Assembly: GCA_025455065.1 (NCBI GenBank)
Contig: JALONG010000042.1
Coordinates: 1 to 40,593 of the forward strand
Length of the DNA stretch: 40,593 nt
Direction: 5' to 3'
Source of the DNA: Candidatus Kapaibacterium sp.
Lineage (GTDB): Bacteria > Bacteroidota > Ignavibacteria > Kapaibacteriales > UBA4661
Shown: positions 1-8,035 of the stretch, piece by piece
How positions within the stretch are numbered: the first letter of the stretch is position 1
Layout of the letters: the number at the start of each line of letters is the position of its first letter
Notes under the pieces: generated by a model
What the model was told of the DNA's origin: nothing
Database searches by the model: none
Seen by the model: the letters and a program-made list of their open reading frames with translations, nothing else
Translations under genes and position numbers: made by a program

Positions 1-1
1 A

Positions 2-88
2 GTAGAGGGCATCAGCAATGACATTATACGCTCTCTTGTTAGTCCTGATTGGGTTATGGAGATTGTTAATGCACAATTATTAACTTAA
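2..88 (+). CDS. C-terminal tail of an unidentified protein, cut by the window edge
   Basis: One frame is open from the first bases to a TAA at 86-88 and gives 28 residues ending NAQLLT. A clear intrinsic terminator follows at 137-164, which fits the end of a transcription unit. The piece is too short to assign a family, and a chance open frame of this length cannot be excluded. Confidence 0.4.
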   Translation, partial: VEGISNDIIRSLVSPDWVMEIVNAQLLT

Positions 89-136
89 ATTGGTATAAAT
101 CGCATCACATACACCAAAAGAATTGTATCAACCCAC

Positions 137-164
137 AAAGGCGAACATTTGTTCGCCTTTTTTT
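137..164 (+). terminator. Rho-independent terminator
   Basis: Perfect 10-bp stem AAAGGCGAAC / GTTCGCCTTT with a 4-nt ATTT loop, followed by further T residues. It ends the unit that enters from the left. It also argues against starting the next gene at 149, which would lie inside the hairpin. Confidence 0.9.
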
Positions 165-220
165 GTATTTTTCATCCAATTTCAACGCCGCCACACCGCA
201 GAACTTTCCCCCTACAACAG

Positions 221-1816
221 ATGAAACCTATCCTAACACCTGCACAAATGCGCCTTGCAGACGATTATGCCATGCAAACGCTCGGTATTCCCGCACCGAT
301 TCTCATGGAAAATGCCGCCCGTGCTGCGTTTGACATTTCACGCTGTTTGCTGAAAAAATTTATGGCGCACCATCGCCGAAAACGTCCGCAAATACTGGTG
401 TTGTGCGGTTCGGGCAATAATGGCGGAGACGGATTTGTGCTGGCAAGGCATTGGTCGCATGAAGCCGATGTACACGTGATTTGGTGCGGTGCGGAAGAAA
501 AAATGAGCGAGGAAACACGCGGCAATTTGACACTCCTGAAAACCCACACCATTCCCACAACGCACTGCAACACCGCAGAAATCCTTAATTCTGAAGCCAT
601 TCAGCACCTTTTCCGCGAAGCAGATTGCATCGTGGATGCACTCATCGGCAATGGTGGAAACGAGCATTTACGCGGCATTGTGCCGGAAATTCTTCGCACT
701 GTCCGCAAAACCCACCATTCCGGGCGCTTGGCGATTGCGATTGACATTCCAAGCGGATTGAACGCCGAGACGGGGAAAGCTCATACGGACTGCTTCCGCG
801 CCGATGCAACCGTCAGCATGGCAACGCTCAAAACGGGCTTGCTGCTGAACGATGCACCGGATTTCACGGGCGAGTGTTTCACGGTGCCAATCGGCATTCC
901 GTTAGCATTTTTAGAAAAGCAAGCAACAGTGCGGGTTATAGAGCGGAGCGATATTCCGACGTTTTTTTTACCACGCCCCAGACGTTCCACAAAATATGAT
1001 TTCGGCGCAGTGGCAGTGATTGGCGGCACGGCAGCAATGCCCGGCGCTCCAGCACTTGCCGCTAATGCGTGTATTGGTGCGGGTGCGGGGCTTGTACGCT
1101 TGTATGCCCCGTGTATTCACCCGTCGCTCAAACCTGAAGTGATGGCACAAACGCTTCCTTCCGACGAAAGCGGCATCATTACTCGCTCCGCGCTGCCATT
1201 TTTAGAAGAAGCAATCGAAAAACATTCTGTTATTATCATTGGTCCCGGCTTGGGGAACAGCCCTTACACTCTTGATTTCATACGCGAAATGATCCGTCAT
1301 ATTCCGCCAGAAAAGCCCGTTGTTATTGATGCCGACGGGCTTCGTGCTGTGCGTACCGTAGATGACACGGGAAAAGATTCCTTCGTGCCGTTGCACACAA
1401 ACACCGTACTTACGCCGCACAGAGGAGAGTTTGCGCATCTCACGGGATGTGATTACGGCACCATCCCCGAAACCGCACAAACCCTCGCTCCTGAATGGGC
1501 GGCAAAAATCGGCTGCACTATTCTTCTCAAAAATGTTCCGACAATCATCACCGACGGACGGCAATCGTTCTGGAACACAAGCGGCAATGCGGGTATGGCG
1601 ACGGCGGGAAGCGGTGACGTGCTTGCGGGGATGATTGGAGCATTTCTCGCCCAACGGTTGGCGCACGGGTGGGAGTTTTTGGAAACCGTTGCACTTGCGG
1701 CGTATTGTCATGGCGCAGCCGGAGATGCCGCAGCCGCCTTGTCAGGGCAGCAAAGCGTAACGGCAAGCAGCATTATTGCTTGCTTTGGAGAGGTTTTGGC
1801 GCAAAAAGAGATGTAA
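221..1816 (+). CDS. nnr: Bifunctional NAD(P)H-hydrate epimerase / ADP-dependent NAD(P)H-hydrate dehydratase
   Basis: Repairs hydrated NADH and NADPH: the N-terminal YjeF_N domain interconverts the R and S epimers of NAD(P)HX, and the C-terminal ribokinase-fold domain dehydrates the S form using ADP. The epimerase shows GSGNNGGDGF at residues 63-72. The dehydratase shows IIGPGLG and, near residues 455-470, NAGMATAGSGDVLAGM with the catalytic Asp of GSGD. The 531-aa length is normal for the fused enzyme. I chose ATG 221 because the homologous region begins there (KPILTPAQM) and the upstream extension would run through the terminator at 137-164. There is no Shine-Dalgarno. It appears to be transcribed alone. 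Function is secure by motif. Confidence 0.95.
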   Translation: MKPILTPAQMRLADDYAMQTLGIPAPILMENAARAAFDISRCLLKKFMAHHRRKRPQILVLCGSGNNGGDGFVLARHWSHEADVHVIWCGAEEKMSEETRGNLTLLKTHTIPTTHCNTAEILNSEAIQHLFREADCIVDALIGNGGNEHLRGIVPEILRTVRKTHHSGRLAIAIDIPSGLNAETGKAHTDCFRADATVSMATLKTGLLLNDAPDFTGECFTVPIGIPLAFLEKQATVRVIERSDIPTFFLPRPRRSTKYDFGAVAVIGGTAAMPGAPALAANACIGAGAGLVRLYAPCIHPSLKPEVMAQTLPSDESGIITRSALPFLEEAIEKHSVIIIGPGLGNSPYTLDFIREMIRHIPPEKPVVIDADGLRAVRTVDDTGKDSFVPLHTNTVLTPHRGEFAHLTGCDYGTIPETAQTLAPEWAAKIGCTILLKNVPTIITDGRQSFWNTSGNAGMATAGSGDVLAGMIGAFLAQRLAHGWEFLETVALAAYCHGAAGDAAAALSGQQSVTASSIIACFGEVLAQKEM

Positions 1817-2384
1817 TCTTGCCCGTTTTCGTGTAGAGGATGTTCATTTTATGGACACCGAGAGTTTTTGTAGGCGGCTTTTTCGTGATAGAGAACACAG
1901 ACGAAGCACAGATTGACGAGATTGAACAAATTGACGAGATTGCGCAGATTGCTGTCCCAAACGTTCCGTACCTAACGCATTGTTGAAAACTTAGAGATAC
2001 TGAGCCAGAGAGGACATCCAGGTTCACTTCCAAGTTCGCTAAGGAATGATAGTTTGTTTGAGACTCTTGTACGCTCTCTGTGAACTCTGTGGAAGAAAAA
2101 CCGCTAGGAACTAACAATTGATGACGAAAACTCTAATGTTGAATTAAGAATCGTGCAGCTATGCTAACGCGGTAACAAGAATGAACTCTGCGACAACAAG
2201 AATGTATAAGTCGCGGTATTATTTCCACCCTTTTTCTTGATGCAAGCGGCGGAATGGTTTTGATAAAAGCGCGTGGATGCGTATTTTACGAGCGCATTGG
2301 CATAATGCTGCCCGAGTTTGTCTGCACGGTAGCCTTAAAACCAAGATTTGAAGCCGTTTTGTATTCATTTTATTTTTTGGTCAA
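1817..2384. other. Intergenic region with a small degenerate repeat
   Basis: I see no convincing gene here. At 1909-1952 the motif GATTGACGAGATTG is repeated in direct orientation and ends in GATTGCGCAGATTG. It resembles the arms of the bipartite repeat found at 4117-4336 and 31652-31798. The rest is A/T-rich with no terminator or RNA structure I can support. Open frames on the minus strand are low-complexity shadows. Confidence 0.5.
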
Positions 2385-4097
2385 ATGCGATATTCTTTCT
2401 TCAGGGGTTGTCAATACCTTCTTATTTGTCTGGCAGTGTCGTTTATGCTACTCTGCTTGCCTTCCACCGTCGTTTTTTCGCAATTTTCCACTCAGACAAC
2501 AACCGTCGTTGAGCGGCAAAATCTCTCGTTTCGGGAAATTCTCACCATGATTACGCTTGCGCAAGGTGATTTAGTTTTGCGGAATTGCACGATTCGTAGT
2601 GATTCCCTTCTGGCAGACCCCGTGCGGGAAGCGGAATGGCGGGAAAACCTTTTGAAAGCCAGCAACAGAGACGGGCGAATTTTTGTGGATTCTAAATTGC
2701 AGTTGGATTCTTGCAAGATTGCCCCGATGAAAATTACGGGTTTTCACTTTGAGAAGGGTATCTCGTTTAACGGCTGCGTGATTGATGAATACTTGGGTTT
2801 TCAGAAGTGCGTGATTACAAGTTTGGGCATTTCCAAAACGACAATTACAACGAAAGTGGAAGTAGAAGGATTGGTAAATTTCGAGTTAGACCGTTGCACA
2901 GTTGGCGGATGCGTCTTTGCCTCGAATGATATTAACAGCGTCAATTACGAGCGAACGCACTTTACGGGGCAAAATTTCTCGCAAGTATTTGCACCATTTT
3001 CACAACCTTTGAACCAATTTTCTCTGACCAAATGCACGGTGGATAGTGCGGCGACATTTCAGGTTGGCGGCTATATTCGTTCTTGCATTTTGAGCGAAGA
3101 TACAACCTACGGAGCGCTGAATATCAGCCCTGTGGTGCTGAATTTAATGACGATCGAGCGTTGTGCTTTTAACGGTGCAATTTTGTACGATGCCTTCAAT
3201 ACGCCGGAACGCGCTACAACGCTGCGTTGGGAGCAGTTTTCGGGGTACAAAATTACCGTCCGCGACACGGTTACGGGCAAGAATGTTGAGGAGCTGGACG
3301 ATTACGAAATGCTACTCAAAACGTACAGCTTTTTCTACAACATTTACGGCAAAAATTGGCAGGATGAATCGAAAAATGATTGTTACGTGGAGATGAAAAC
3401 CGTTCAAACGCGCTGGCTTGGGATTAGTTACAAGCGCAATCCCACGTTCACGAATTGGATGGTTTGGCAACTGAACATTTTCCTCGAAACCTTCTGCAAA
3501 TACGGTACAGAGCCGGTGATGGCGATTCAGTATTCGCTCTGGATTTTATTCTTTTTTGCGGCGCTGTATTTTATTTTCCCCAGCCAACCCGAAGCCGTGA
3601 ACGGAGTGCGCTTCACACATACGTTCTACGACCTTGCGACGCACAAAGAAGAGCGTATTCGCCAAGTGTTGCGCATCGGCAAAGAAATGGATGCTTTGCG
3701 CAACTCTCATAACAAAGCGCCTGTCTTGGTGCGGCTTATTGGCACTCCGTTTTATTACGGGCATATTGTGACCTACCAGTTGCGTTTGTGGAACATTCGC
3801 CAAAGTGAATTTGTCCAAATCCTGCAAAAACGCTGGGAAGAAGCCGACGAGCGGAAGCATAACAAAATCGGTATTATTCTGAGTGCAAGTGGCTATTTTG
3901 GCGCATTGTTGCTGGTTGCGGCGGCTATTCGCGGTATCAATGCGGCTGCGCTGAGTTTGAATGCGTTTGTTACGTTGGGCTATGGAGAGATTCAAGCACG
4001 AGGTTTGGCAAGGTATTTAGCGGTTTTGGAAGGTGCGCTGGGGTGGTTCTTGCTCTCCATTTTCAGCGTCAGTTTGATTAGTCAAATTTTGCAGTAA
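2385..4097 (+). CDS. Exported beta-helix protein with a C-terminal potassium channel-like pore
   Basis: 570 residues. The N-terminus is a signal peptide or anchor (hydrophobic about 10-32). Residues ~60-290 carry repeated short strands with a recurring Cys-x-Ile/Val pattern (NCTI, SCKI, GCVI, KCVI, RCTV, KCTV, SCIL, RCAF), suggesting a right-handed beta-helix related to pentapeptide-repeat proteins. A first membrane helix lies near 383-405 (SLWILFFFAALYFIF). After a charged ~90-residue segment come a second helix (~492-510), a pore-like segment with TLGYGE at 530-535, and a last helix at 553-568. TLGYG matches the K+ selectivity filter TVGYG, so a potassium channel-like pore is likely. The fold of the N-terminal part is inference. 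It stands alone between two non-coding stretches and has no Shine-Dalgarno. Confidence 0.8.
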   Translation: MRYSFFRGCQYLLICLAVSFMLLCLPSTVVFSQFSTQTTTVVERQNLSFREILTMITLAQGDLVLRNCTIRSDSLLADPVREAEWRENLLKASNRDGRIFVDSKLQLDSCKIAPMKITGFHFEKGISFNGCVIDEYLGFQKCVITSLGISKTTITTKVEVEGLVNFELDRCTVGGCVFASNDINSVNYERTHFTGQNFSQVFAPFSQPLNQFSLTKCTVDSAATFQVGGYIRSCILSEDTTYGALNISPVVLNLMTIERCAFNGAILYDAFNTPERATTLRWEQFSGYKITVRDTVTGKNVEELDDYEMLLKTYSFFYNIYGKNWQDESKNDCYVEMKTVQTRWLGISYKRNPTFTNWMVWQLNIFLETFCKYGTEPVMAIQYSLWILFFFAALYFIFPSQPEAVNGVRFTHTFYDLATHKEERIRQVLRIGKEMDALRNSHNKAPVLVRLIGTPFYYGHIVTYQLRLWNIRQSEFVQILQKRWEEADERKHNKIGIILSASGYFGALLLVAAAIRGINAAALSLNAFVTLGYGEIQARGLARYLAVLEGALGWFLLSIFSVSLISQILQ

Positions 4098-4116
4098 TTG
4101 TTTACCCATTTAGCCC

Positions 4117-4336
4117 TTCGACGCAGATTATCATGATTCAACTGATTGCGCAGATTTTAAGCAGTTTTCGGATTCCTATCTATACTAGATATGGTTCATA
4201 ATTACCTGTTGCAGCCACCGTAGAGACAAGGCATGCCTTGTCTCTACACGAAAGAATTAGGCAATTTTCATCCTTTATCAGTATATATGAACAATCATGA
4301 AAATCTGTTGAATCATGAAAATCTGTGTCAAAAATT
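4117..4336. repeat. Bipartite inverted repeat, copy A (ACGCAGATT-TCATGATT family)
   Basis: The left arm (from 4120) reads GACGCAGATTATCATGATTC and continues into GATTGCGCAGATTTT. The right arm (to 4336) has two units of AATCATGAAAATCTG followed by TGTCAAAAATT, the approximate inverse of the left arm. The same arrangement recurs at 31652-31798, including the flanks CTTCG before it and ACCTAA after it. A perfect palindrome sits between the arms. It resembles a small non-autonomous intergenic element. No coding capacity is visible. Confidence 0.7.
4220..4247. repeat. Perfect 28-bp palindrome
   Basis: The two 14-bp halves, GTAGAGACAAGGCA and TGCCTTGTCTCTAC, are exact reverse complements with no spacer. 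It lies inside the bipartite repeat, upstream of smpB. There is no T-tract, so it is a weak terminator candidate. It looks like one of the dispersed short palindromes found between genes in this window. Confidence 0.85.
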
Positions 4337-4372
4337 TACGACCTAAGCAGCTATAATTGTTTTTCATTTCGC

Positions 4373-4891
4373 ATGGCAAAAAACACATCACAGCAACACC
4401 GCGAACAACCCACGCCACCGGATTACAAAAATCGTCCCATAAAAAACGTGGCGCAAAACCGCAAAGCACGGCATGATTACTTCATTACCGACACAATAGA
4501 AGCAGGAATTATGCTGCAAGGAACGGAAGTAAAATCGCTCCGTGCGGGAAAATGTAATTTGCAAGACAGCTACGCAATGTTCGAGGGCAAAAAAGACGCA
4601 AACCCCGAACTCTTCGCGCTTGGCATCCACATCAGTCATTACGAACAAGGCAATATCAACAATCACCAACCCGTCCGTCCGCGTAAACTCTTGCTGAAAC
4701 GCAATCAACTACAAAAGCTCTATTCACGAGTGCAGGAAAAAGGTGCGACGCTTGTACCGCTTGCTATCTACTTTTCCGGTCCCTACGCAAAAGTCGAACT
4801 TGGCATTGCCAAAGGCAAAGCGAAATATGACAAACGCGAATCTATCAAACAGCGCGATGTGGAGCGGTCTATGAGGCGCGGAGACGATTAA
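4373..4891 (+). CDS. smpB: SsrA-binding protein SmpB
   Basis: Binds tmRNA and delivers it to stalled ribosomes for trans-translation. The 172-residue protein has the family core: NRKARHDYFI at the start of the domain, GIMLQGTEVKSLRAGK (the tmRNA-binding strand region), HISHYEQGN, RPRKLLLKR and the basic C-terminal tail KYDKRESIKQRDVERSMRR that reaches the decoding centre. A lysine/glutamine-rich ~20-residue N-terminal extension makes it slightly longer than usual. I took ATG 4373 rather than the upstream in-frame start because the earlier residues are unlike the family. The tmRNA gene itself is not in the window. Confidence 0.96.
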   Translation: MAKNTSQQHREQPTPPDYKNRPIKNVAQNRKARHDYFITDTIEAGIMLQGTEVKSLRAGKCNLQDSYAMFEGKKDANPELFALGIHISHYEQGNINNHQPVRPRKLLLKRNQLQKLYSRVQEKGATLVPLAIYFSGPYAKVELGIAKGKAKYDKRESIKQRDVERSMRRGDD

Positions 4892-4968
4892 AGGCAACGA
4901 CTAAAGTAATATGCAGAATACTCCGCAGTGATTACCAACAAAATTTTATCAGGCTTGTAGCAGATACC

Positions 4969-5424
4969 ATGAATATTAATTGGCACGACATCGTTTTAAC
5001 CTACGGTTTGTGGGGATTAGGCGGAGCCTCGTTTGTCTCGGCAACGCTTATTCCGCTCAGTTCGGAAGCAATTATGCTCGCAGGCATTGCAGCCGGATTG
5101 CCGATTGCGCCTGCTTTTGTGGTGTGCGCTGTGGCAAACTGTTTTGCCTGTGTGTGCAACTACGGCTTAGGCGTTGCCTTGCGTCCGGCAATGCTCTCGC
5201 GTCTGGAAACGAGCAAAAGCGGTCAAAGAGCGCTGCGGTGGATGGAGCGTTGGGGCGTGTGGAGTTTGTTCGCTTCGTGGCTGCCGTTTGTGGGCGACCC
5301 TTTGACGGTTGTCGCAGGAACGGTGAGAGTTCGTGTGGTGTGGTTTATCGGGATTGTCTTTGCGATGCGCATTTTGCGGTATGGTGCAGTGCTGTATGGT
5401 GCGTGGATAGCGCATATTGTCTAA
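4969..5424 (+). CDS. YqaA-like (VTT/DedA-related) small inner-membrane protein
   Basis: 151 residues with about four hydrophobic segments. It shows ATLIPLSSEAIMLAG near the N-terminus and WLPFVGDPLTVVAGTVRV in the second half, both characteristic of the YqaA branch of the VTT (SNARE-associated, DedA-like) superfamily. The amphipathic re-entrant segments of that superfamily carry these Pro/Gly motifs. DedA relatives are linked to membrane homeostasis and lipid carrier flipping; the substrate of YqaA proteins is not established. It starts 77 bp after smpB and may be co-transcribed with it. Family confident, function open. Confidence 0.85.
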   Translation: MNINWHDIVLTYGLWGLGGASFVSATLIPLSSEAIMLAGIAAGLPIAPAFVVCAVANCFACVCNYGLGVALRPAMLSRLETSKSGQRALRWMERWGVWSLFASWLPFVGDPLTVVAGTVRVRVVWFIGIVFAMRILRYGAVLYGAWIAHIV

Positions 5425-5494
5425 TGCCGCCGAAGGCTTATATTTTCTCAGGTGTTGATAGTTTTCCCACCCTTTTTCCCAATTCCCAAACACA

Positions 5495-6418
5495 ATGGCA
5501 CAACCAGCATGGTACAAGCGTTATGAGGAATACCGTGATGAGGCGCTCAGGTACACAAAGGCGATTGGGAATGTACAACAAGGCACTCTCCAAGACAAGG
5601 AAATATGCGCCTTTGCAGAACGTTCATCGGTGCGACTGATTTTTGAGAGCAATACTATCGAAAAAGCCGGAACAAAAACTGAAGGCGAAACACAAGCAAT
5701 TATTCGGCGGTATGCAACACGATTTCCTGATGATGCAGATTTTACGGGCATTGCAGAGTATTTTCGTACACAACTATCGCAGCCGCCAAGCATTGGCTTC
5801 CAAGGGCGCATTCGCACGGAACAAGAAGTATTGCAACACAAAGCCGCGTTGAATTTTGTATCTACTATTGCTGCGCGTCGGAAAACACCATTTTTGAATG
5901 AAGAACAGATATTTGCTCTGCATCGCCTCATCGGAACAGGCTTGATGCCCGATAATGCCGAAGTGGAAGCCGGAATGTATCGCATTCATAATGTAGAAAT
6001 TGTAGGTTCCGATGTCTTATTTCCTTCGGCAGCACTCGTTCCGTCAGCAATGCAGCGTTTTTTTGCCGATGCAAACAACCGTGTCAGCGAAGTGTTATCA
6101 GGCTTAGAGACGGACATCGTGATGGTTGCTGCGGAAATATCATTTCGTTTTGTTCGTATTCATCCCTTTCCTGATTTTAACGGCAGAATGTCGCGTTTGC
6201 TGCTTGCAATGACACTTCGTGCCTTTGGTGTACCTTTCAACCTAGCATTACGAGGAAGCGTAGCAAAATATCGCAATCGCTATTTCTATTCGCTAAAACG
6301 CGCCAATCACGGCGACCTCAAACCTTACGCCACACTCATAGCCATGTGCCTTGTCGAATCCTTCCGCGAGATTGACGAAAACTTGCGCCTCGCAGGGCAA
6401 AAAACATTATTGGACTAA
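5495..6418 (+). CDS. Fic domain protein (probable AMP-transferase)
   Basis: 307 residues. The Fic motif is at 223-231, HPFPDFNGR, followed by MSRLLL. The catalytic His and the Asn-Gly-Arg of the anion-binding loop are present, but the usual Gly of D-G-N-G-R is replaced by Phe. Upstream, SNTIEKA at 52-58 resembles the inhibitory-helix motif (S/T)xxxE(G/N) of class II Fic proteins, with Lys in place of Gly/Asn. By family knowledge such proteins usually transfer AMP to a Ser/Thr/Tyr of a target and autoinhibit through the Glu. The target is unknown. The gene is followed 42 bp later by an esterase on the same strand, across a short A/C-rich repeat. No antitoxin partner is adjacent. Confidence 0.9.
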   Translation: MAQPAWYKRYEEYRDEALRYTKAIGNVQQGTLQDKEICAFAERSSVRLIFESNTIEKAGTKTEGETQAIIRRYATRFPDDADFTGIAEYFRTQLSQPPSIGFQGRIRTEQEVLQHKAALNFVSTIAARRKTPFLNEEQIFALHRLIGTGLMPDNAEVEAGMYRIHNVEIVGSDVLFPSAALVPSAMQRFFADANNRVSEVLSGLETDIVMVAAEISFRFVRIHPFPDFNGRMSRLLLAMTLRAFGVPFNLALRGSVAKYRNRYFYSLKRANHGDLKPYATLIAMCLVESFREIDENLRLAGQKTLLD

Positions 6419-6456
6419 AAACGAAAAACCAACAACGAAAAACCAAAAAACCAACA
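6411..6456 (+). repeat. Short A/C-rich direct repeat (AACGAAAAACCAAC)
   Basis: Overlapping units GAAAAACCAACAAC and GAAAAACCAAAAAACCAACA fill the gap between the Fic gene and the esterase gene. A closely related 14-bp tandem repeat lies at 24636-24712, also between two genes of one transcription unit. Confidence 0.65.
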
Positions 6457-6460
6457 CCTG

Positions 6461-7357
6461 ATGAAACCAAGCCTCCAAAGCCGTTTGATGGTTCTCGCCA
6501 TGCGCATTAGCAGAGTTAAATATTTCTGTCGCTCACTTGCGAAATTAAAAGAGCGCCCGATTGCAATAAAACCTGCAAAGCCGCCTCAGAGCATTGTTCG
6601 GCGGTATAATGTTTCCATGAAGCGCAATAACGCACCGAATGGAATGAACGTTTGGACACTTTCGCCGAAAACTGCCGCAATGCCGAGGAAGGCTGTATTA
6701 TTCTTGCATGGCGGGGCATATGTCGCACAGTTTCTTGGGGCGCATTGGCTCTTCATTTCCAAGATTATCACCGCCACCGACCGCGCCGTCATTGCTCCTG
6801 ATTATCCGCTTGCGCCGAAGGCTACAGTGAAAGACGTTTTTGCTCAAATGTTGCCGTTGTATCGTGAAATGATAGAAGAGTATGGCGCGGAGAATGTAGC
6901 GGTGATGGGCGATTCAGCCGGAGGTGGCATGGCGCTTGCTTTGGCACAAATGGCACGCGAGGAAGGTTTGCCGCAGCCGGAGCGTTTGATTCTGCTCTCG
7001 CCGTGGCTAGATGTGAGCATGAGCAATCCCGAACTTCCCATGCTCGACAAACGCGACCCAATTTTGGATATTCAAGGGCTGAAAGCCGCAGGGGAAATGT
7101 ACGCGGGAGACCTTTCTACGCGGGATTGGCGTGTAAGCCCAATGTTTGGTGATTGTCGCAATCTTGCACCAATGAGCCTGTTTATCGGTTCACGGGATAT
7201 GTTTGTGGCGGATTGCCGCGAATTTCATGCAAAACTTCGTACTGCAAATATTCCACTTGACTACCACGAAGCCGCAGAAATGCTGCATGATTGGATGATT
7301 ATGCCTACGCCGGAAGCGGGGGAAGTTGTGGCGAAAATAGCGCGAGCGTTGGCGTAA
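6461..7357 (+). CDS. Alpha/beta hydrolase, HSL (esterase/lipase) family
   Basis: 298 residues of the hormone-sensitive-lipase group. The oxyanion-hole motif HGGAY is at 83-87 and the nucleophile elbow GDSAGG at 150-155 with Ser152. The acid is probably the Asp of GSRDMFVAD and the general base the His of MLHDW near residue 275. The N-terminal cap region (1-50) is basic and lacks a signal peptide, so it is probably cytoplasmic. The reaction is hydrolysis of short- or medium-chain carboxyl esters; the natural substrate cannot be read. It probably shares a transcript with the Fic gene. Confidence 0.92.
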   Translation: MKPSLQSRLMVLAMRISRVKYFCRSLAKLKERPIAIKPAKPPQSIVRRYNVSMKRNNAPNGMNVWTLSPKTAAMPRKAVLFLHGGAYVAQFLGAHWLFISKIITATDRAVIAPDYPLAPKATVKDVFAQMLPLYREMIEEYGAENVAVMGDSAGGGMALALAQMAREEGLPQPERLILLSPWLDVSMSNPELPMLDKRDPILDIQGLKAAGEMYAGDLSTRDWRVSPMFGDCRNLAPMSLFIGSRDMFVADCREFHAKLRTANIPLDYHEAAEMLHDWMIMPTPEAGEVVAKIARALA

Positions 7358-7401
7358 CATTTTCATTTTCCTGAACTTCAATCATCATCTTCAAAGCGAC
7401 A

Positions 7402-7758
7402 ATGCAGCCTATCACATTTCAAACAATTCGCTGGGAAGAGATTACACCAACAAAACACCCGGGAACAAGCGGTGAAGCGCTGTGGCACACGCTCCAATTT
7501 GATGGCTTGCGTGTACGCTTTGTCGAATACTCGGCGGGGTACCTCGCCGATCACTGGTGCCGGAAAGGGCATATTGTTCACTGTTTGACGGGTATTTTGG
7601 TCAGTGAAATGGAGGACGGATCGGAATACGTGCTTGAGGCGGGAATGACGTACATTGTGTCCGATGAAATGAGTTCGCATCGTTCACGCTGCACGGAAAA
7701 GGTACAGTTACTGATTATTGACGGGGATTTTTTACAACGGGGAATACTCCAACAGTGA
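7402..7758 (+). CDS. DHCW-motif cupin-fold protein
   Basis: 118 residues of a single cupin domain. The signature DHWCRKGHIVH is at 50-60, with the following Gly-rich turn (LTGILVSEMEDG) and the strand EYVLEAGMTYIV. The family is named for this motif. Members are small metal-binding cupins with no established reaction. It ends the housekeeping stretch that precedes the accessory island and starts 44 bp after the esterase. No partner gene suggests a role. Confidence 0.85.
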   Translation: MQPITFQTIRWEEITPTKHPGTSGEALWHTLQFDGLRVRFVEYSAGYLADHWCRKGHIVHCLTGILVSEMEDGSEYVLEAGMTYIVSDEMSSHRSRCTEKVQLLIIDGDFLQRGILQQ

Positions 7759-7918
7759 GCATTTTTTGAGCGGATTACTTCTCTGCGATGCCTAGCTTCT
7801 TTTTTTACCAATTATCACGAAGTTTTTGTGGGAAAAAACATCGTGAAAGGCGCATTTTTGCTGAATCTTTTGTATATTCGCTTGCTTTATTCTTGCCTAT
7901 TACATTCCGAAAAATTCT

Positions 7919-8035
7919 TCAATTAACCATTTTGTTTCACGGTGTAACAAACCTTACTCTATGAGCCAACCAACCTCCCCTCACCGCACCCGCACAAATC
8001 TCGAAGTAGTCGGCAACTCGCACAAATACTTCAGT
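7919..8035 (+). repeat. Diverged duplicate of the acnA 5' end and leader
   Basis: From ATG 7961 the first 20 nt are identical to the start of acnA at 11478, and the translation MSQPTSPHR..GNSHKYF parallels acnA MSQPTSPYR..GKSHKYF (15 of 26 residues identical). The ~40 bp before each ATG also share CAATT, CATTTT, TTCAC and AAACCTT in order. The copy stops resembling acnA after the Phe codon near 8033. It marks the left edge of the module inserted upstream of acnA. Confidence 0.85.

Noticed and set aside
1773-2117. 114-aa minus-strand open frame
   Set aside because: Low-complexity Ser/Cys/Ile-rich translation produced by the GATTGACGAG repeat, overlapping the end of nnr; no family features.
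7961-8033. Chance similarity between the P460 and AcnA N-termini
   Set aside because: Twenty identical bases from the ATG, 15 of 26 identical residues and matching words in the leader are too much for coincidence, and a matching 3' copy exists on the other side of the island.
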